The translations under genes and the position numbers were made by a program. A stretch of 64,000 nucleotides of DNA from Prostheceraeus crozeri (Eukaryota > Platyhelminthes > Polycladida > Euryleptidae), in the NCBI GenBank assembly GCA_907163375.1, contig CAJQUW010005234.1:532501-596500 (forward strand), in the 5' to 3' direction. Of the stretch, positions 58,801 through 59,864 are shown one piece after another. Numbering within the stretch: the stretch's first letter is position 1; every line of letters starts with the position of its first letter. The notes beneath the pieces were generated by a model. It saw only the letters and a program-made list of their open reading frames with translations, was not told where the DNA came from and made no database searches.

Positions 58801-59452
58801 GCTTCCACGTAACTCTAAATAATTCCATGATGATTCTTATGCGTCCAAGGTCTCCATGAAGAACAGTATTCCGGATGGAAACATGCACACATTTGTCCAG
58901 TCATTTTCAAAGAAATATAGTATCAGTAAATAATCTCATTATATGCAGATTCTCCCCAATAACGTGTCCTCGGATAATCTGCATTATAGTCCTCTAAACT
59001 ATGACAATATTCCCATATGAAGGTTCAATATTTCAACATAAGAATACGAACTTTAGCGTAATCTGATCTCCTTTGCGTAGCATCAACGCATGACCTGAAC
59101 CTATGTGCGTAAGATCTTGATCATTGCGAAATATCAACTTTTATGAGAAACGTGATACCTTTGAAATTATTCTAATTTATCAAAAATGTTGGCACAAGCA
59201 CTAATGTGTCACAATTATATGAGCGATATTTTGATCAGGTCAGTGCTTCTCTACCAGTTATGGAGCAATTAAGTAATGGCAGTCTTAAACATCACTCACC
59301 GGAAGCAGATTCAGGTACAGAGTTCAGAGTTCTAGACTTAGCTCGTAAGCTTTGACCAGAGCCATCTATCCAAACGTACATTGCTTGAATAGCATTCTCT
59401 GGCTGAGGGATTTGGAAGTATTTATGCAGGGTTGATTTGTTGGTATACATGT
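25703..59452 (-). CDS. Glutamine synthetase, six coding exons
   Basis: Type-II (eukaryotic) glutamine synthetase, which joins glutamate and ammonia using ATP. Coding exons on the minus strand: 59452-59300, 56450-56289, 55138-54992, 54264-54137, 51430-51091 and 25848-25703. All five introns have GT-AG ends and the junction phases (1, 1, 1, 0, 1) agree. Family residues present: WNYDGSS, both Glu of [62 protein letters not shown] and YLEDRRP. Expected length is about 357 residues, normal for invertebrates. Two oddities: a 2-nt excess in exon 1 breaks the frame from its ATG, and the last intron (25.2 kb) holds the Polinton. It may be a live gene using a later ATG at 59381, a recent pseudogene, or an assembly error. 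Confidence 0.9.
26134..26958 (+). repeat. Dispersed repeat R2, copy 1
   Basis: About 825 bp, collinear with 63,164-63,975 on the same strand. Shared text includes GATCTCCCAAAC, ATCGAAAGATCTGGTGAAGG, CGCTCTGAGATTACATCATTG, AACAACCCGATTCGGTG and a final C run. No coding frame. The Polinton inserted about 50 bp past its end. Confidence 0.75.
27010..27717 (+). repeat. Left terminal inverted repeat
   Basis: About 708 bp, matching 49,604-50,329 inverted with few differences. The outer part is GC-rich and carries two tandem units of about 73 bp (GACGTCCCCCCC...CTGTCAGTCGAGTCG). The inner part is built of a 290-bp unit that goes on repeating beyond the inverted repeat. C runs (7-12 C) are frequent. 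Confidence 0.93.
27588..28122. repeat. Tandem 290-bp units ending in a palindrome
   Basis: The unit beginning AAAAAATCCTAAGTGTCAGA occurs at about 27,298, 27,588 and 27,878 (period 290). The third is cut short and turns back: 27,876-27,986 pairs with 28,010-28,122 around a loop of about 22 bases, forming an inverted repeat of about 110 bp (closest pairing TTTCGACCTGGGACCTTCAC with its inverse). Confidence 0.8.
28290..28297 (+). promoter_or_regulatory. TATA box of leftmost gene
   Basis: TATATAAA, followed about 40 bases later by a candidate splice donor GAG/GTAAGC (28,334-28,340). The acceptor TTATCTTACAG ends at 28,901, so a 5'-untranslated intron of about 0.56 kb is likely before the ATG at 28,922. 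Confidence 0.6.
28638..28791. other. Imperfect cruciform in 5' intron
   Basis: ACTGATCACTA (28,649-28,659) is the exact inverse of TAGTGATCAGT (28,754-28,764), and GATCCC/GGGATC frame it further out. It lies in the putative leader intron. The role is not known. Confidence 0.4.
28922..30088 (+). CDS. Coiled-coil protein with N-terminal Cys motifs
   Basis: 388 residues. The N-terminal 70 residues hold CTCGQ, VACVKC and VHADC, a possible metal site. An acidic stretch (DDEDDVDSD) and a Ser run follow. Residues from about 180 to 335 form a charged heptad-rich coiled coil. The C-terminal 70 residues are basic and end [11 protein letters not shown] chose the ATG at 28,922, just after the putative acceptor, rather than 28,865, which would lie in the intron. 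A short direct repeat encodes [11 protein letters not shown]. No family recognised. The mRNA is expected to end at the histone-like stem-loop at 30,205. Confidence 0.72.
   Translation: MANDKNRKFYIKMCTCGQINRSADAKAHVKKVGTDHMIILNRVACVKCRVLKGDEDEARFYRVHADCSGGLVNDLRFTQLIVEERERMLAIERDGKVENVVENVVENDELARAVASLEAEIERKRVLESDDEDDVDSDRERVRKLSSSSSEVSNIVFEDPPQSSSSPKVKSGGIRMQSARWLKDEEKKHVSQQMAHDLLVNKYESLKKVKDEVVKELDELKKKELKSKEVADENIRMRRSVTDLKNKTRELEEKNDDCEKRESAAERRMRDAEAKFEEMMKEMSVLRARNVELERNMARRGDERQAFEKLERMRDEWNRVNEDRLFEFHIPIRDNHLDGQVLVNQSLDESIICYNGHPTKKCLHATLRMRGHLHKYSVRKRARLPKDG
30093..30152 (+). other. Putative 60-nt intron after the stop codon
   Basis: The donor TTG/GTAAGTG and acceptor TTTTCATTGCAG/TTC are near-consensus. 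It begins 5 bases after the stop of the coiled-coil gene. It could be a 3'-untranslated intron, or join a short frame starting at the ATG at 30,081. Confidence 0.45.
30184..30327 (+). repeat. Cassette repeat, copy 1
   Basis: First of three near-identical 143-bp repeats (also 30,658-30,801 and 31,180-31,324). Each lies just after a gene and, in the first two cases, before the TATA box of the next. The first third contains the histone-like stem-loop. The last third has CTATCATTAAGTTGAATCTG and an AAGTTGA...TCAACTT hairpin. Confidence 0.92.
30205..30220 (+). terminator. Histone-type 3' stem-loop, copy 1
   Basis: GGCTCT-CTTA-AGGGCC followed by ACC: a 6-bp stem with a 4-base loop. This fits the histone mRNA consensus GGYYYT-4 nt-ARRRCC-ACC. 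About 9 bases further on is CAAGACATGA, similar to the purine-rich histone downstream element (CAAGAAAGA). No AATAAA is present between the coiled-coil stop and the next gene. Confidence 0.65.
30346..30353 (+). promoter_or_regulatory. TATA box of 88-residue gene
   Basis: TATATAAA, 32 bases before the ATG at 30,385 and 19 bases after cassette repeat 1. The leader contains three CATTT repeats. Confidence 0.65.
30385..30651 (+). CDS. Small protein of unknown function (88 residues)
   Basis: Intact frame from the first ATG after the TATA box to a TAA 28 bases before the second histone-like stem-loop. The middle is predicted helical ([20 protein letters not shown]), the rest mixed. No family recognised. 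The promoter-gene-stem-loop arrangement makes it a real gene despite its size. Confidence 0.6.
   Translation: MQTPNSQVSSPRGPQLRPRNLFEEFVRLEEQDRVHSNLARIGNPMTATVVNPTEWRYIPFFSHVPISVEVDSATKERVKDSLSRIGRV
30658..30801 (+). repeat. Cassette repeat, copy 2
   Basis: Near-identical to copy 1, including the whole stem-loop. Confidence 0.92.
30679..30694 (+). terminator. Histone-type 3' stem-loop, copy 2
   Basis: Same 16-base stem-loop and ACC tail, 28 bases after the stop codon of the 88-residue gene, with CAAGATTTGA downstream. No AATAAA nearby. Confidence 0.65.
30805..30824 (+). promoter_or_regulatory. Conserved 20-mer, copy 1
   Basis: GCAGTCGATTGCTATCCCTG also occurs exactly at 31,696-31,715 and 31,902-31,921. 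Here it lies 44 bases before a TATA box, so an upstream promoter element is possible. Confidence 0.5.
30868..30875 (+). promoter_or_regulatory. TATA box of acidic 84-residue gene
   Basis: TATATAAG, 41 bases before the ATG at 30,916. Confidence 0.6.
30916..31170 (+). pseudogene. Acidic small gene with stop at codon 2
   Basis: The ATG at 30,916 is followed at once by TAA, but the same frame then stays open for 82 codons to a TAG at 31,168. The encoded text looks like a protein: acidic EWDEEDEKK, then [16 protein letters not shown] and a Pro/Arg-rich end. It has its own TATA box and sits between cassette repeats 2 and 3, with the stem-loop 31 bases after its stop. No family recognised. A 60-residue frame in another phase (30,956-31,138) is probably its shadow. 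Confidence 0.5.
31180..31324 (+). repeat. Cassette repeat, copy 3
   Basis: Third copy of the 143-bp repeat; it differs from copies 1 and 2 by only a few bases. No TATA-linked gene follows it. Confidence 0.92.
31201..31216 (+). terminator. Histone-type 3' stem-loop, copy 3
   Basis: Identical stem-loop with a full ACCA tail (the form seen in histone genes) and CAAGACATGA downstream. 31 bases after the stop of the acidic small gene. Confidence 0.65.
31325..31662. other. Unassigned stretch after the cassettes
   Basis: A 126-residue minus-strand frame (31,171-31,551) covers part of it but overlaps cassette repeat 3, which gives open minus frames at all three copies, so I do not trust it. It may be the remnant of a lost cassette. 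Confidence 0.35.
31663..32066 (+). repeat. Tandem duplication, 206-bp period
   Basis: 31,663-31,860 and 31,869-32,066 are near-identical (TCCGTAGTCTAACAAGCTC ... TTAAATCATCCACT). Each holds one copy of the 20-mer GCAGTCGATTGCTATCCCTG. No gene inside. Confidence 0.9.
32124..32570 (-). CDS. Hypothetical protein, 148 residues, divergent to polymerase
   Basis: Intact frame. The N-terminal 45 residues are Pro/Ser/Thr-rich and disordered-looking. The rest is folded-looking, with W and acidic residues ([26 protein letters not shown]), a CFCYLC motif and an acidic tail [13 protein letters not shown]. No family recognised. It is head-to-head with the polymerase gene across a 274-bp intergenic region with two CCAAT motifs (about 32,625 and 32,643). 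Codon use and an intact ending support a real gene. Confidence 0.7.
   Translation of the reverse strand: MTSPPTTPNTKFSSPCSTPKALVAPNAPTKGKVEKVYRLDNIRKLSLPADDEESVCEKECPDLTGVRWKYLQYDADDVMEITSTKFLHQLWEWYTPNSQPRTMAEWEYIDKVRLAVEERLKQVNCFCYLCEARLWDDIDDEDLLKYMP
32571..32844. promoter_or_regulatory. Divergent promoter region of polymerase
   Basis: Contains TATATAT at 32,668-32,674 on the polymerase strand and CCAAT motifs at about 32,625 and 32,643. A weak duplication of GAAGTG/GTGAACTGCTCTC with GAATTCT/GAATTCC follows at 32,720-32,790. Confidence 0.5.
32845..36819 (+). pseudogene. Protein-primed family B DNA polymerase, broken
   Basis: Replicative polymerase of the element. Proposed exons: 32,845-32,847 (ATG only), 32,915-32,975, then 33,035 onward; introns of 67 and 59 nt keep frame. 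Order: C2H2-like fingers (about 33,080-33,285), an OTU-like region with [13 protein letters not shown] near 33,772, another C2H2-like finger near 34,150, ExoI YADIEC near 34,312, an endonuclease-VII-like [16 protein letters not shown] near 34,608, Exo[13 protein letters not shown], Exo[12 protein letters not shown], motif A (NNLYGSS), motif B (KNNSLFG) and motif C (GGDTDSF). Three in-frame TAA codons (35,197; 35,722; 35,812) interrupt it, with no frameshift. All catalytic acidic residues remain, so the loss looks recent. Confidence 0.93.
36820..36998. terminator. Convergent 3' region, polymerase and pentons
   Basis: CAATAAACAT (about 36,977) can serve as the polymerase poly(A) signal, and TTTTTATTT on the same spot offers AAATAAA for the minus-strand penton genes. 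This contrasts with the left-end genes, which lack AATAAA. Confidence 0.55.
36999..38520 (-). pseudogene. Penton-like minor capsid protein, copy B (diverged, broken)
   Basis: The start [20 protein letters not shown] and [12 protein letters not shown] match the N-terminal signature of Polinton minor capsid (penton, single jelly-roll) proteins. The end (HLYIQSDLI ... LVTLVFRK) matches its C-terminus. An in-frame TAG at 38,206-38,208 and a +1 shift near 37,340 break it. It is a tandem, strongly diverged paralogue of copy A just upstream, only 39 bp from it. I chose the ATG at 38,520 by comparison with copy A; an in-frame ATG lies at 38,550. Expected to form the vertices of the particle. Confidence 0.72.
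38560..39957 (-). pseudogene. Penton-like minor capsid protein, copy A (one stop codon)
   Basis: A single frame from [19 protein letters not shown] to LHFRMKS, 465 codons, interrupted only by TAG at 39,715-39,717. [12 protein letters not shown] is the usual N-terminal mark. Near the C-terminus [27 protein letters not shown] and the ending [15 protein letters not shown] fit the family well. This is the conventional penton of the element; copy B is the odd one. Apart from the stop it looks intact, so a late mutation, readthrough or an assembly error should all be considered. Confidence 0.82.
39993..40349 (+). CDS. Small PC4-like(?) protein, copy 1
   Basis: 118 residues from the ATG at 39,993. 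Two similar halves: [15 protein letters not shown] with [16 protein letters not shown], then [17 protein letters not shown] with [15 protein letters not shown]. Strand-strand-strand-helix halves ending in GITL...W..F/L resemble the PC4 single-stranded-DNA-binding coactivator domain, but the match is distant and I mark it as a guess. A second copy follows at once, and the TBP-like gene after that, all on the plus strand, facing away from the penton gene that starts 36 bp to the left. Confidence 0.55.
   Translation: MKTWILDSLQYIRVDRNRNVHFKNSHGHTSRGITLTWRQFVNLNDIMRDLEYFETLRFISLGDQVWLQHYRNEIQICHSHSANCFSFRKYNWEKYRRYIHGSIMTFIRREFIALVCKS
40372..40710 (+). pseudogene. Small PC4-like(?) protein, copy 2, stop at codon 40
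   Basis: [20 protein letters not shown] aligns with the start of copy 1, and [17 protein letters not shown] with its second half, so this is a tandem duplicate. TAA at 40,489-40,491 interrupts the first half. The frame then stays open beyond the homology to 41,022; that tail overlaps the TBP-like gene in another frame and is probably chance. The TBP-like ATG (40,694) lies inside the end of this gene. Confidence 0.55.
40694..41239 (+). CDS. TATA-binding-protein-like protein
   Basis: 181 residues, the size of a bare TBP core. Two TBP repeats: repeat 1 IVNILRRF...[21 protein letters not shown]...[14 protein letters not shown]; repeat 2 NMVIST...[11 protein letters not shown]...[16 protein letters not shown]. 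The YEPELFP segment is the family signature. The minor-groove Asn of each repeat is kept (N10, N101), as are three of the four DNA-kinking Phe (F56, F131, F147); the fourth position is P40. The frame is intact. I chose ATG 40,694 because the fold begins there; an in-frame ATG at 40,550 would add unrelated sequence. It should act in the nucleus at the TATA boxes seen in this element. It is convergent with the protease gene, with 26 bp between stops. Confidence 0.85.
   Translation: MKRHRYTIVNILRRFRLYTKIDLTTLHQHLPNSKYYPGRPQMLVVKMNNSRNLQLFPNGTVQILGALSHSSAQSMRLELQRLIRRIWKRERCVMSNLTVDNMVISTQLSESVSFLKIRTSSYNLCYEPELFPAALISCWLPVHVAIFHNSKVIITGLKSHVQANVILDYLIEYVRTQRIVK
41266..41727 (-). CDS. Adenain-like cysteine protease (PRO)
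   Basis: 153 residues, intact. Catalytic residues of the adenain/Ulp1 group are visible: His in [10 protein letters not shown], acidic residue in GELFDS, Gln in [10 protein letters not shown] and Cys in [10 protein letters not shown]. It should process virion proteins during maturation. Its ATG overlaps the TAA of the major capsid gene (TAATG), as expected for tightly packed capsid genes. The length is normal for Polinton proteases. Confidence 0.9.
   Translation of the reverse strand: MSWLTADDIKTKVQRNADEATLKAFDNVYSLDTLPPAVNHYPIFIVLNTHSQNLGGEHWKAIFIGEDRRGELFDSLAQPPNIPTQQWLRKHTRQYQRNERILQHPLSSTCGAFVLYFILKRLHVSRFVSVIQNFSCNPSSNEKMICKFYHDLK
41727..43004 (-). CDS. Major capsid protein (double jelly-roll, hexon-like)
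   Basis: 425 residues, intact. The text has the layout of Polinton/adintovirus hexons: an N-terminal acidic/hydrophobic lead, [59 protein letters not shown] and a C-terminal [20 protein letters not shown] with [11 protein letters not shown]. This protein family is expected to form the trimeric capsomers. Genes for a basic core protein (upstream) and the protease (downstream) flank it on the same strand with 2-bp spacing and an overlap, so they are probably co-expressed. Confidence 0.88.
   Translation of the reverse strand: MECKTSGFCLFDQQAIQTDILSSSIVDYHPRAAENAGPIEFVIPGGSDDYMDLSYAMVDLRFRIQQADGNAIDDTHKVGLNSLPLTTLLRDVSLTIREQQVEGGQSDYPYKSYFNHVSQFHPAAQKSHMEAMGWYRDEAGKFDAETNSGFVKRSAMIKDSKVCQLYGPLNLDFFRQSKFLLCNTSMRLKLTLNKPEFALNAFAKVENFRIHVEDIALYICRVVPNPSVIRGHAEGLNRQNAIYPIQHTKLLTFSIPKDQKSFMKDGLFPSEAPKLLMVAMVENDAFNGNIKKNPFNFKHNQLSEIALRVNGVSHPGPPYKPDFASDKFMRSYVDFMDVFGFYNTDDTNGLTMKEFKSGYTIYAFDLTADSDISAPYRQANVPHNIRLDLTFKRTLPETINVLIYAVFDSNIEITKYRDVILQYNR
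43007..43462 (-). CDS. Basic virion core-like protein
   Basis: 151 residues, very rich in Arg/Lys in its last third ([20 protein letters not shown], then RRRG and KRRR). The middle has a hydrophobic stretch [20 protein letters not shown], and the start is Gly/Ser/Tyr-rich with [13 protein letters not shown]. Such proteins sit next to the capsid gene in Polintons and adintoviruses and are likened to adenovirus core proteins. DNA binding in the particle is inferred from composition and position. Intact; its stop is 2 bp from the capsid ATG. Confidence 0.75.
   Translation of the reverse strand: MNPTASFYSRPSYVSGGGQIYSGARRQRGGSILGALKSVVAPLISNVGRSLKRNVLSNAVGFAGDVASDLSRGRSFKSSLLNRGKERGLKTLKQTFAGVTQGKKSPKRMNKGRRKLRGAGKVRSSVKRHSRKRRRGSNHSSGAKRRRCHNF
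43504..44592 (-). CDS. Retrovirus-type integrase with chromodomain (INT)
   Basis: 362 residues from the ATG at 44,592. The catalytic core carries [17 protein letters not shown] and [15 protein letters not shown], giving the DDE triad. An SH3-like stretch ([12 protein letters not shown]) is followed by a C-terminal chromodomain ([20 protein letters not shown], then KWTGYPSS and SWM). The longer frame up to 44,724 overlaps the Cys-rich mini-gene and its extra 44 residues look unlike protein, so I chose the later start. The chromodomain could steer insertion to modified histones. Intact. Confidence 0.92.
   Translation of the reverse strand: MRRRKKSQSSSTERLKSIYYDVKHPAGFASIKKLSKASGLPQSQVKRWLKGQATYTLHKQAKKKYRTRPYIVHDIDEQWQADLCDVASISKHKSGNNFILTVIDIFSRYAWAQPLKTKEGKGVAKAFQTIFREGRIPKRIQSDQGKEFENQHVRRLFERHDIELFSVKSAYKAALVERFNRTLKNRLWRHFTANLTQNWTNVLQDTLHAYNHSIHRSIGLRPVDVNADNVDKVSESFQRKRTHVKSDVKIGDKVRISKVKSVFAKGYLPNWTEEVFTVSRIDQKDSPTTYKLKDYDNEEIEGSFYRDEIEVVTESETYLVEKIIRCKKRQGEEWCLVKWTGYPSSMNSWMRPADIFHLSDRQ
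44597..44770 (-). CDS. Cys-rich mini-protein, metallothionein-like composition
   Basis: 57 residues with 12 Cys (21%), in CC, CXC and CXXC arrangements ([24 protein letters not shown]). Lys-rich, with no Phe, Tyr or Trp. It fits exactly between two genes: its ATG is 1 base after the stop of the 230-residue gene and its TAA is 4 bases before the integrase ATG. That packing and the bias suggest a real gene. Metal binding is inferred from composition only; it is not homologous to any metallothionein that I can name. It could also be an upstream part of the integrase reached by frameshift. Confidence 0.5.
   Translation of the reverse strand: MKQMCCLPCNEPPEVNVVVTCTCCASSHNETPKQCEHDRKTAKAKCCSCCKCRKARK
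44772..45464 (-). CDS. Conserved Polinton protein of unknown function (230 residues)
   Basis: Intact. The start [15 protein letters not shown], the middle [18 protein letters not shown] with [12 protein letters not shown], and [14 protein letters not shown] resemble a protein often found next to integrase and ATPase in Polintons. The C-terminal 60 residues are basic and disordered-looking ([14 protein letters not shown]). A virion or DNA-associated role is likely but not shown. Overlaps the ATPase stop by 4 bases (45,461-45,464). Confidence 0.75.
   Translation of the reverse strand: MSSYSRMIVIPQDEYVQLTAMQQVKQPLANQMYRKEIDYQQNVHIKDPHRAVLLQSETVEQLKNLKNKMRDSVSTATPLASRAHAISLFNSIEPHLNVNDRGEIITDENRVIDASRYEDLIQYATHRKRRQGYVPLGWSYFLKLLKKYNVPKFALNNETLKELDSTVATAPMLQAMKMPTNWFKTSPATSPPTLTKQTRGRTRRRSTSPLKLVKEKRKTAPPKKYMFSDY
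45461..46078 (-). CDS. A32-like DNA-packaging ATPase
   Basis: 205 residues from the ATG at 46,078; the frame extends upstream only with non-ATG codons. Walker A GPSHAGKT, Walker B VVVLDDL and a polar sensor motif IIYITQNLF are clear. These are the marks of the FtsK/HerA-type packaging ATPases of NCLDVs, adenovirus-like elements and Polintons. It should drive genome translocation into the capsid. Intact; it lies just after the small basic/hydrophobic protein gene (31 bp). Confidence 0.92.
   Translation of the reverse strand: MDFRLQCDKVLTVSGPSHAGKTVFTLNLLDKRRELFKEPINRVIWCYGIYQPSLFQELQSRNFIRHEGIIAVDKLQSNDVVVLDDLSKESKNSKDVTDMFTPAAHHKRCFIIYITQNLFPDGKKARTRNLNTHYYAIFKNPRDKSQFEILARQVAPRGSKALIEIFQAATEKPHGYLFIDFTQECSEEFRFRSDILKTPMIIYKL
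46110..46475 (-). CDS. Small basic protein with Gly-rich hydrophobic tail (pX-like)
   Basis: 121 residues. The N-terminal 85 are strongly basic ([35 protein letters not shown]). The end is [20 protein letters not shown] followed by GNIFGSKR. The combination of basic body and GGF-LP-LLP-LAP tail is typical of the small virion proteins of Polintons and adintoviruses compared with adenovirus pX; membrane activity and DNA condensation are the usual proposals. Intact. Confidence 0.75.
   Translation of the reverse strand: MAKRKITKRKSQKSSKFSSAIQALRRMKANQRYNAIRHANDKFIREIISHVRKLKTKKLAPKQRKLLKRYATKLRFISNPKVTLQRKRETLTQKGGFLPALLPMLAPIVGNVLGNIFGSKR
46527..46850 (-). CDS. RING-like protein 1 with hydrophobic N-terminus
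   Basis: 107 residues. The first 30 are hydrophobic ([20 protein letters not shown]) and could anchor it in a membrane. A Cys/His block follows: [32 protein letters not shown] and ECHLC, giving C-x2-C-x13-C-x-H-x2-C-x2-C, the first six ligands of a RING finger, with further Cys after it. Viral RING proteins are often ubiquitin ligases; that role is inference. Start: the first ATG (46,850); the gene overlaps no neighbour. Confidence 0.55.
   Translation of the reverse strand: MQWYLIVAQLVFELCLLTLEVYPFCTCVYYLEKASKFISSKRLAIDISNGETMCCDVCKRKDGNEKRIFKRCKHAFCQRCFIRNCIQLCKCNHCDIAHFECHLCRNS
46853..47002 (-). CDS. Very small protein, unknown (49 residues)
   Basis: From the ATG at 47,002: [20 protein letters not shown]..., then a hydrophobic/acidic end. 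The frame is open upstream to 47,038 but without an ATG. No family. Supported only by its tight fit between neighbours (stop 2 bases before the RING-like ATG). Confidence 0.35.
   Translation of the reverse strand: MEVVDHPEEFFKRHMIKIAERLNAFNHHGSSLVIEAISDIHIQLSIKKN
47064..47267 (-). CDS. Very small protein, unknown (67 residues)
   Basis: Intact frame starting [20 protein letters not shown] and rich in acidic residues in the middle ([13 protein letters not shown]). Predicted mostly helical. No family recognised; position in the packed minus-strand block is the main support. Confidence 0.4.
   Translation of the reverse strand: MSFSNDCGTLHFHRQSLKGAVQDYVINFHKDETDIEAVVDDASTLFLELMNTFSDSIVMARLVAKIN
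47355..47885 (-). CDS. DnaQ-like exonuclease-like protein
   Basis: 176 residues. The start [17 protein letters not shown] has the D-x-E spacing of a DEDD exonuclease ExoI motif followed by an 'IA' strand. [14 protein letters not shown] and [12 protein letters not shown] follow in the order seen in related proteins of Polintons. The later part has [10 protein letters not shown] and HYHEVTKRF, where the remaining metal ligands may lie, but I cannot assign them surely. A role in replication or repair is possible. AATAAA lies about 25 bases downstream (minus sense, near 47,329). Intact. Confidence 0.5.
   Translation of the reverse strand: MDCEGEPVQELSAIAMNNWTYQIVSVYHQHANCDPNVDQWARKHIHGLNLKYLQDYGFSCDSALLIDFKRWLAAFNVIRIFCSNPGKERKVFPNLIIDDILLPPWDSRVNQHYHEVTKRFKDLSVPFLSVRCSSYVHNQCFFPPYLNTAKVLYGHHCSLYDSSQLYLFYLLQTIDL
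47938..48138 (-). CDS. RING-like protein 2 (66 residues)
   Basis: [26 protein letters not shown] and RCNSSFC give C-x2-C-x13-C-x-H-x2-C-x2-C, the same spacing as RING-like protein 1, so the two may be related. The body before it is basic. It overlaps the 3' end of the next upstream gene by 41 bases. I chose the first ATG (48,138). Confidence 0.45.
   Translation of the reverse strand: MLHQNANQRRRITSPFLTLLYDNSLMCFECRRRGLIRYILLLRCHHIICVFCREKHRCNSSFCNML
48098..48872 (-). CDS. Spliced protein of unknown function (235 residues)
   Basis: Exon 1 is the ATG alone (48,872-48,870); a 67-nt intron (48,869-48,803) with GTAAGT and TTTTCATTTTCAG follows; exon 2 runs from 48,802 to the stop. The unspliced frame has no ATG near its start, which supports the splice. 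The protein has a folded middle ([31 protein letters not shown]) and a basic tail ([20 protein letters not shown]) that looks like a nuclear signal. No family recognised. It has a TATA box and two CCAAT motifs upstream and is the first gene of the long minus-strand block. Confidence 0.65.
48975..48986 (-). promoter_or_regulatory. TATA box of the minus-strand block
   Basis: CTATATAAATAG on the minus strand, about 105 bases before the ATG at 48,872. TCCAATGAG occurs twice further upstream (48,999-49,024), offering CCAAT boxes. A CT-rich run (48,895-48,912) lies in the leader. Confidence 0.65.
49100..49603. repeat. Diverged tandem units inside right terminus
   Basis: 49,108-49,250 and 49,420-49,568 repeat the same text (AATTCTAACTCTGTCGTTTTT, CATCTAAACGAAGACAGATA, CTTTCAAACGAGCTATTGCA) at a 312-bp period. 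Parts of it (AAACGAG...ACAAAATCCGTCCACT, CTAGAACCAAAGTTGGAAGAT) are diverged versions of the 290-bp unit of the terminal repeat, so the end grew by unit duplication. Confidence 0.8.
49604..50329 (-). repeat. Right terminal inverted repeat
   Basis: About 726 bp, inverse of 27,010-27,717. It has an extra 21-bp unit (CCGGCCAGGTTGGCGTGGTG, in minus sense) and slightly different C-run lengths, otherwise near-identical. High similarity of the two ends suggests recent insertion or gene conversion. Confidence 0.93.
50336..51090. other. Glutamine synthetase intron 5, right of the provirus
   Basis: Intron sequence with no gene or recognised repeat. Without the provirus and one duplication copy, this intron would be about 1.9 kb. 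Confidence 0.6.
51091..51430 (-). CDS. Glutamine synthetase exon 5
   Basis: Acceptor CCTTTCAG and donor GTAATT frame 340 nt. Encodes [50 protein letters not shown] and ends in the split Gly codon. It holds the glutamate-binding and ATP-binding core residues (Glu of QWEYQ, His of GAHC, Arg of RRLTG). The exon is followed by the intron that contains the provirus. Confidence 0.95.
51431..52879. other. Glutamine synthetase intron 4, first part
   Basis: Non-coding. Two related stretches (about 51,490-51,660 and 51,825-51,990) repeat GTGTGTGAAG, TTCATTAATTTC/ATCAATTTC and CAGATT text at a spacing of about 335 bp, an old tandem duplication. Confidence 0.4.
52880..53700 (+). repeat. Dispersed repeat R1, copy 3
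   Basis: Collinear with 4,985-5,810 (GTAGCAACTCAGCAT, GTGTATACAGCTTCGATT, GACCGCAGGAACGA...CAATCTCCGCAAAAAGC, GAGTCGACACTCTACC). It lies in glutamine synthetase intron 4. Confidence 0.65.
54137..54264 (-). CDS. Glutamine synthetase exon 4
   Basis: Acceptor CTTTACAG and donor GTAGGT frame 128 nt. Encodes [40 protein letters not shown] and PSQ, ending in phase 0. It has the metal-binding Glu of NAEVMP. The usual YYCGVGA is FYCSVGA here, a mild divergence. Confidence 0.94.
54992..55138 (-). CDS. Glutamine synthetase exon 3
   Basis: Acceptor CTTTTCAG and donor GTACAA frame 147 nt. Encodes [29 protein letters not shown] and [12 protein letters not shown]. Both metal-ligand Glu residues of the IEQEF motif are kept. 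Confidence 0.94.
56289..56450 (-). CDS. Glutamine synthetase exon 2
   Basis: Acceptor TTACTTTCAG and donor GTAAAC frame 162 nt. Encodes [40 protein letters not shown] and RYDGEPT. It includes the conserved WN(F/Y)DGSS loop. Confidence 0.94.
56451..59299. other. Glutamine synthetase intron 1
   Basis: 2.85 kb of AT-rich sequence without a gene or clear transposon. Confidence 0.6.
59300..59452 (-). CDS. Glutamine synthetase exon 1 (frame broken by 2 nt)
   Basis: The ATG at 59,452 opens [18 protein letters not shown], which resembles the usual N-terminus of invertebrate enzymes. The later part [20 protein letters not shown] is in another frame. The shift falls in a GAGAGA tract at about 59,397-59,402; one GA less would restore a normal length. 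The donor GTGAGT is intact. A second ATG at 59,381 is in the enzyme frame and could start a shorter protein. Confidence 0.85.
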
Positions 59453-59864
59453 TGATATGCTAGTTGTACCTGAGCAGGGCGTGGAATGCACCTTAATATA
59501 CTCAATAAACCAAAACCAATGTGTTCATTGGTCCGTAGCTCATTGAGGGTCTGTGCAGAAGCAGATCATATGCGAAGAATGTTTCACAACAGAAGTAATC
59601 ACATTCTTGCATTCAGATTCTTTTATCATTGACACTTCAACAAATTTGTATAACCCTTCTCATCCTCACATGTATAGAGCAACACATGCCAATGTAATGT
59701 GGATAATGAAAAGGTAATTCCATCCTCCCTCCATTGAAGTTTCCTTCTAAAATAAAACACAATTTCCATTTAAATTTCCACCAAGTATCCATAATTCATG
59801 TCACTCGCTTTTACATGTAGCTCAAGCTGCTCTCGACATCTTTGATTGAAATTGGTTGCTTATA

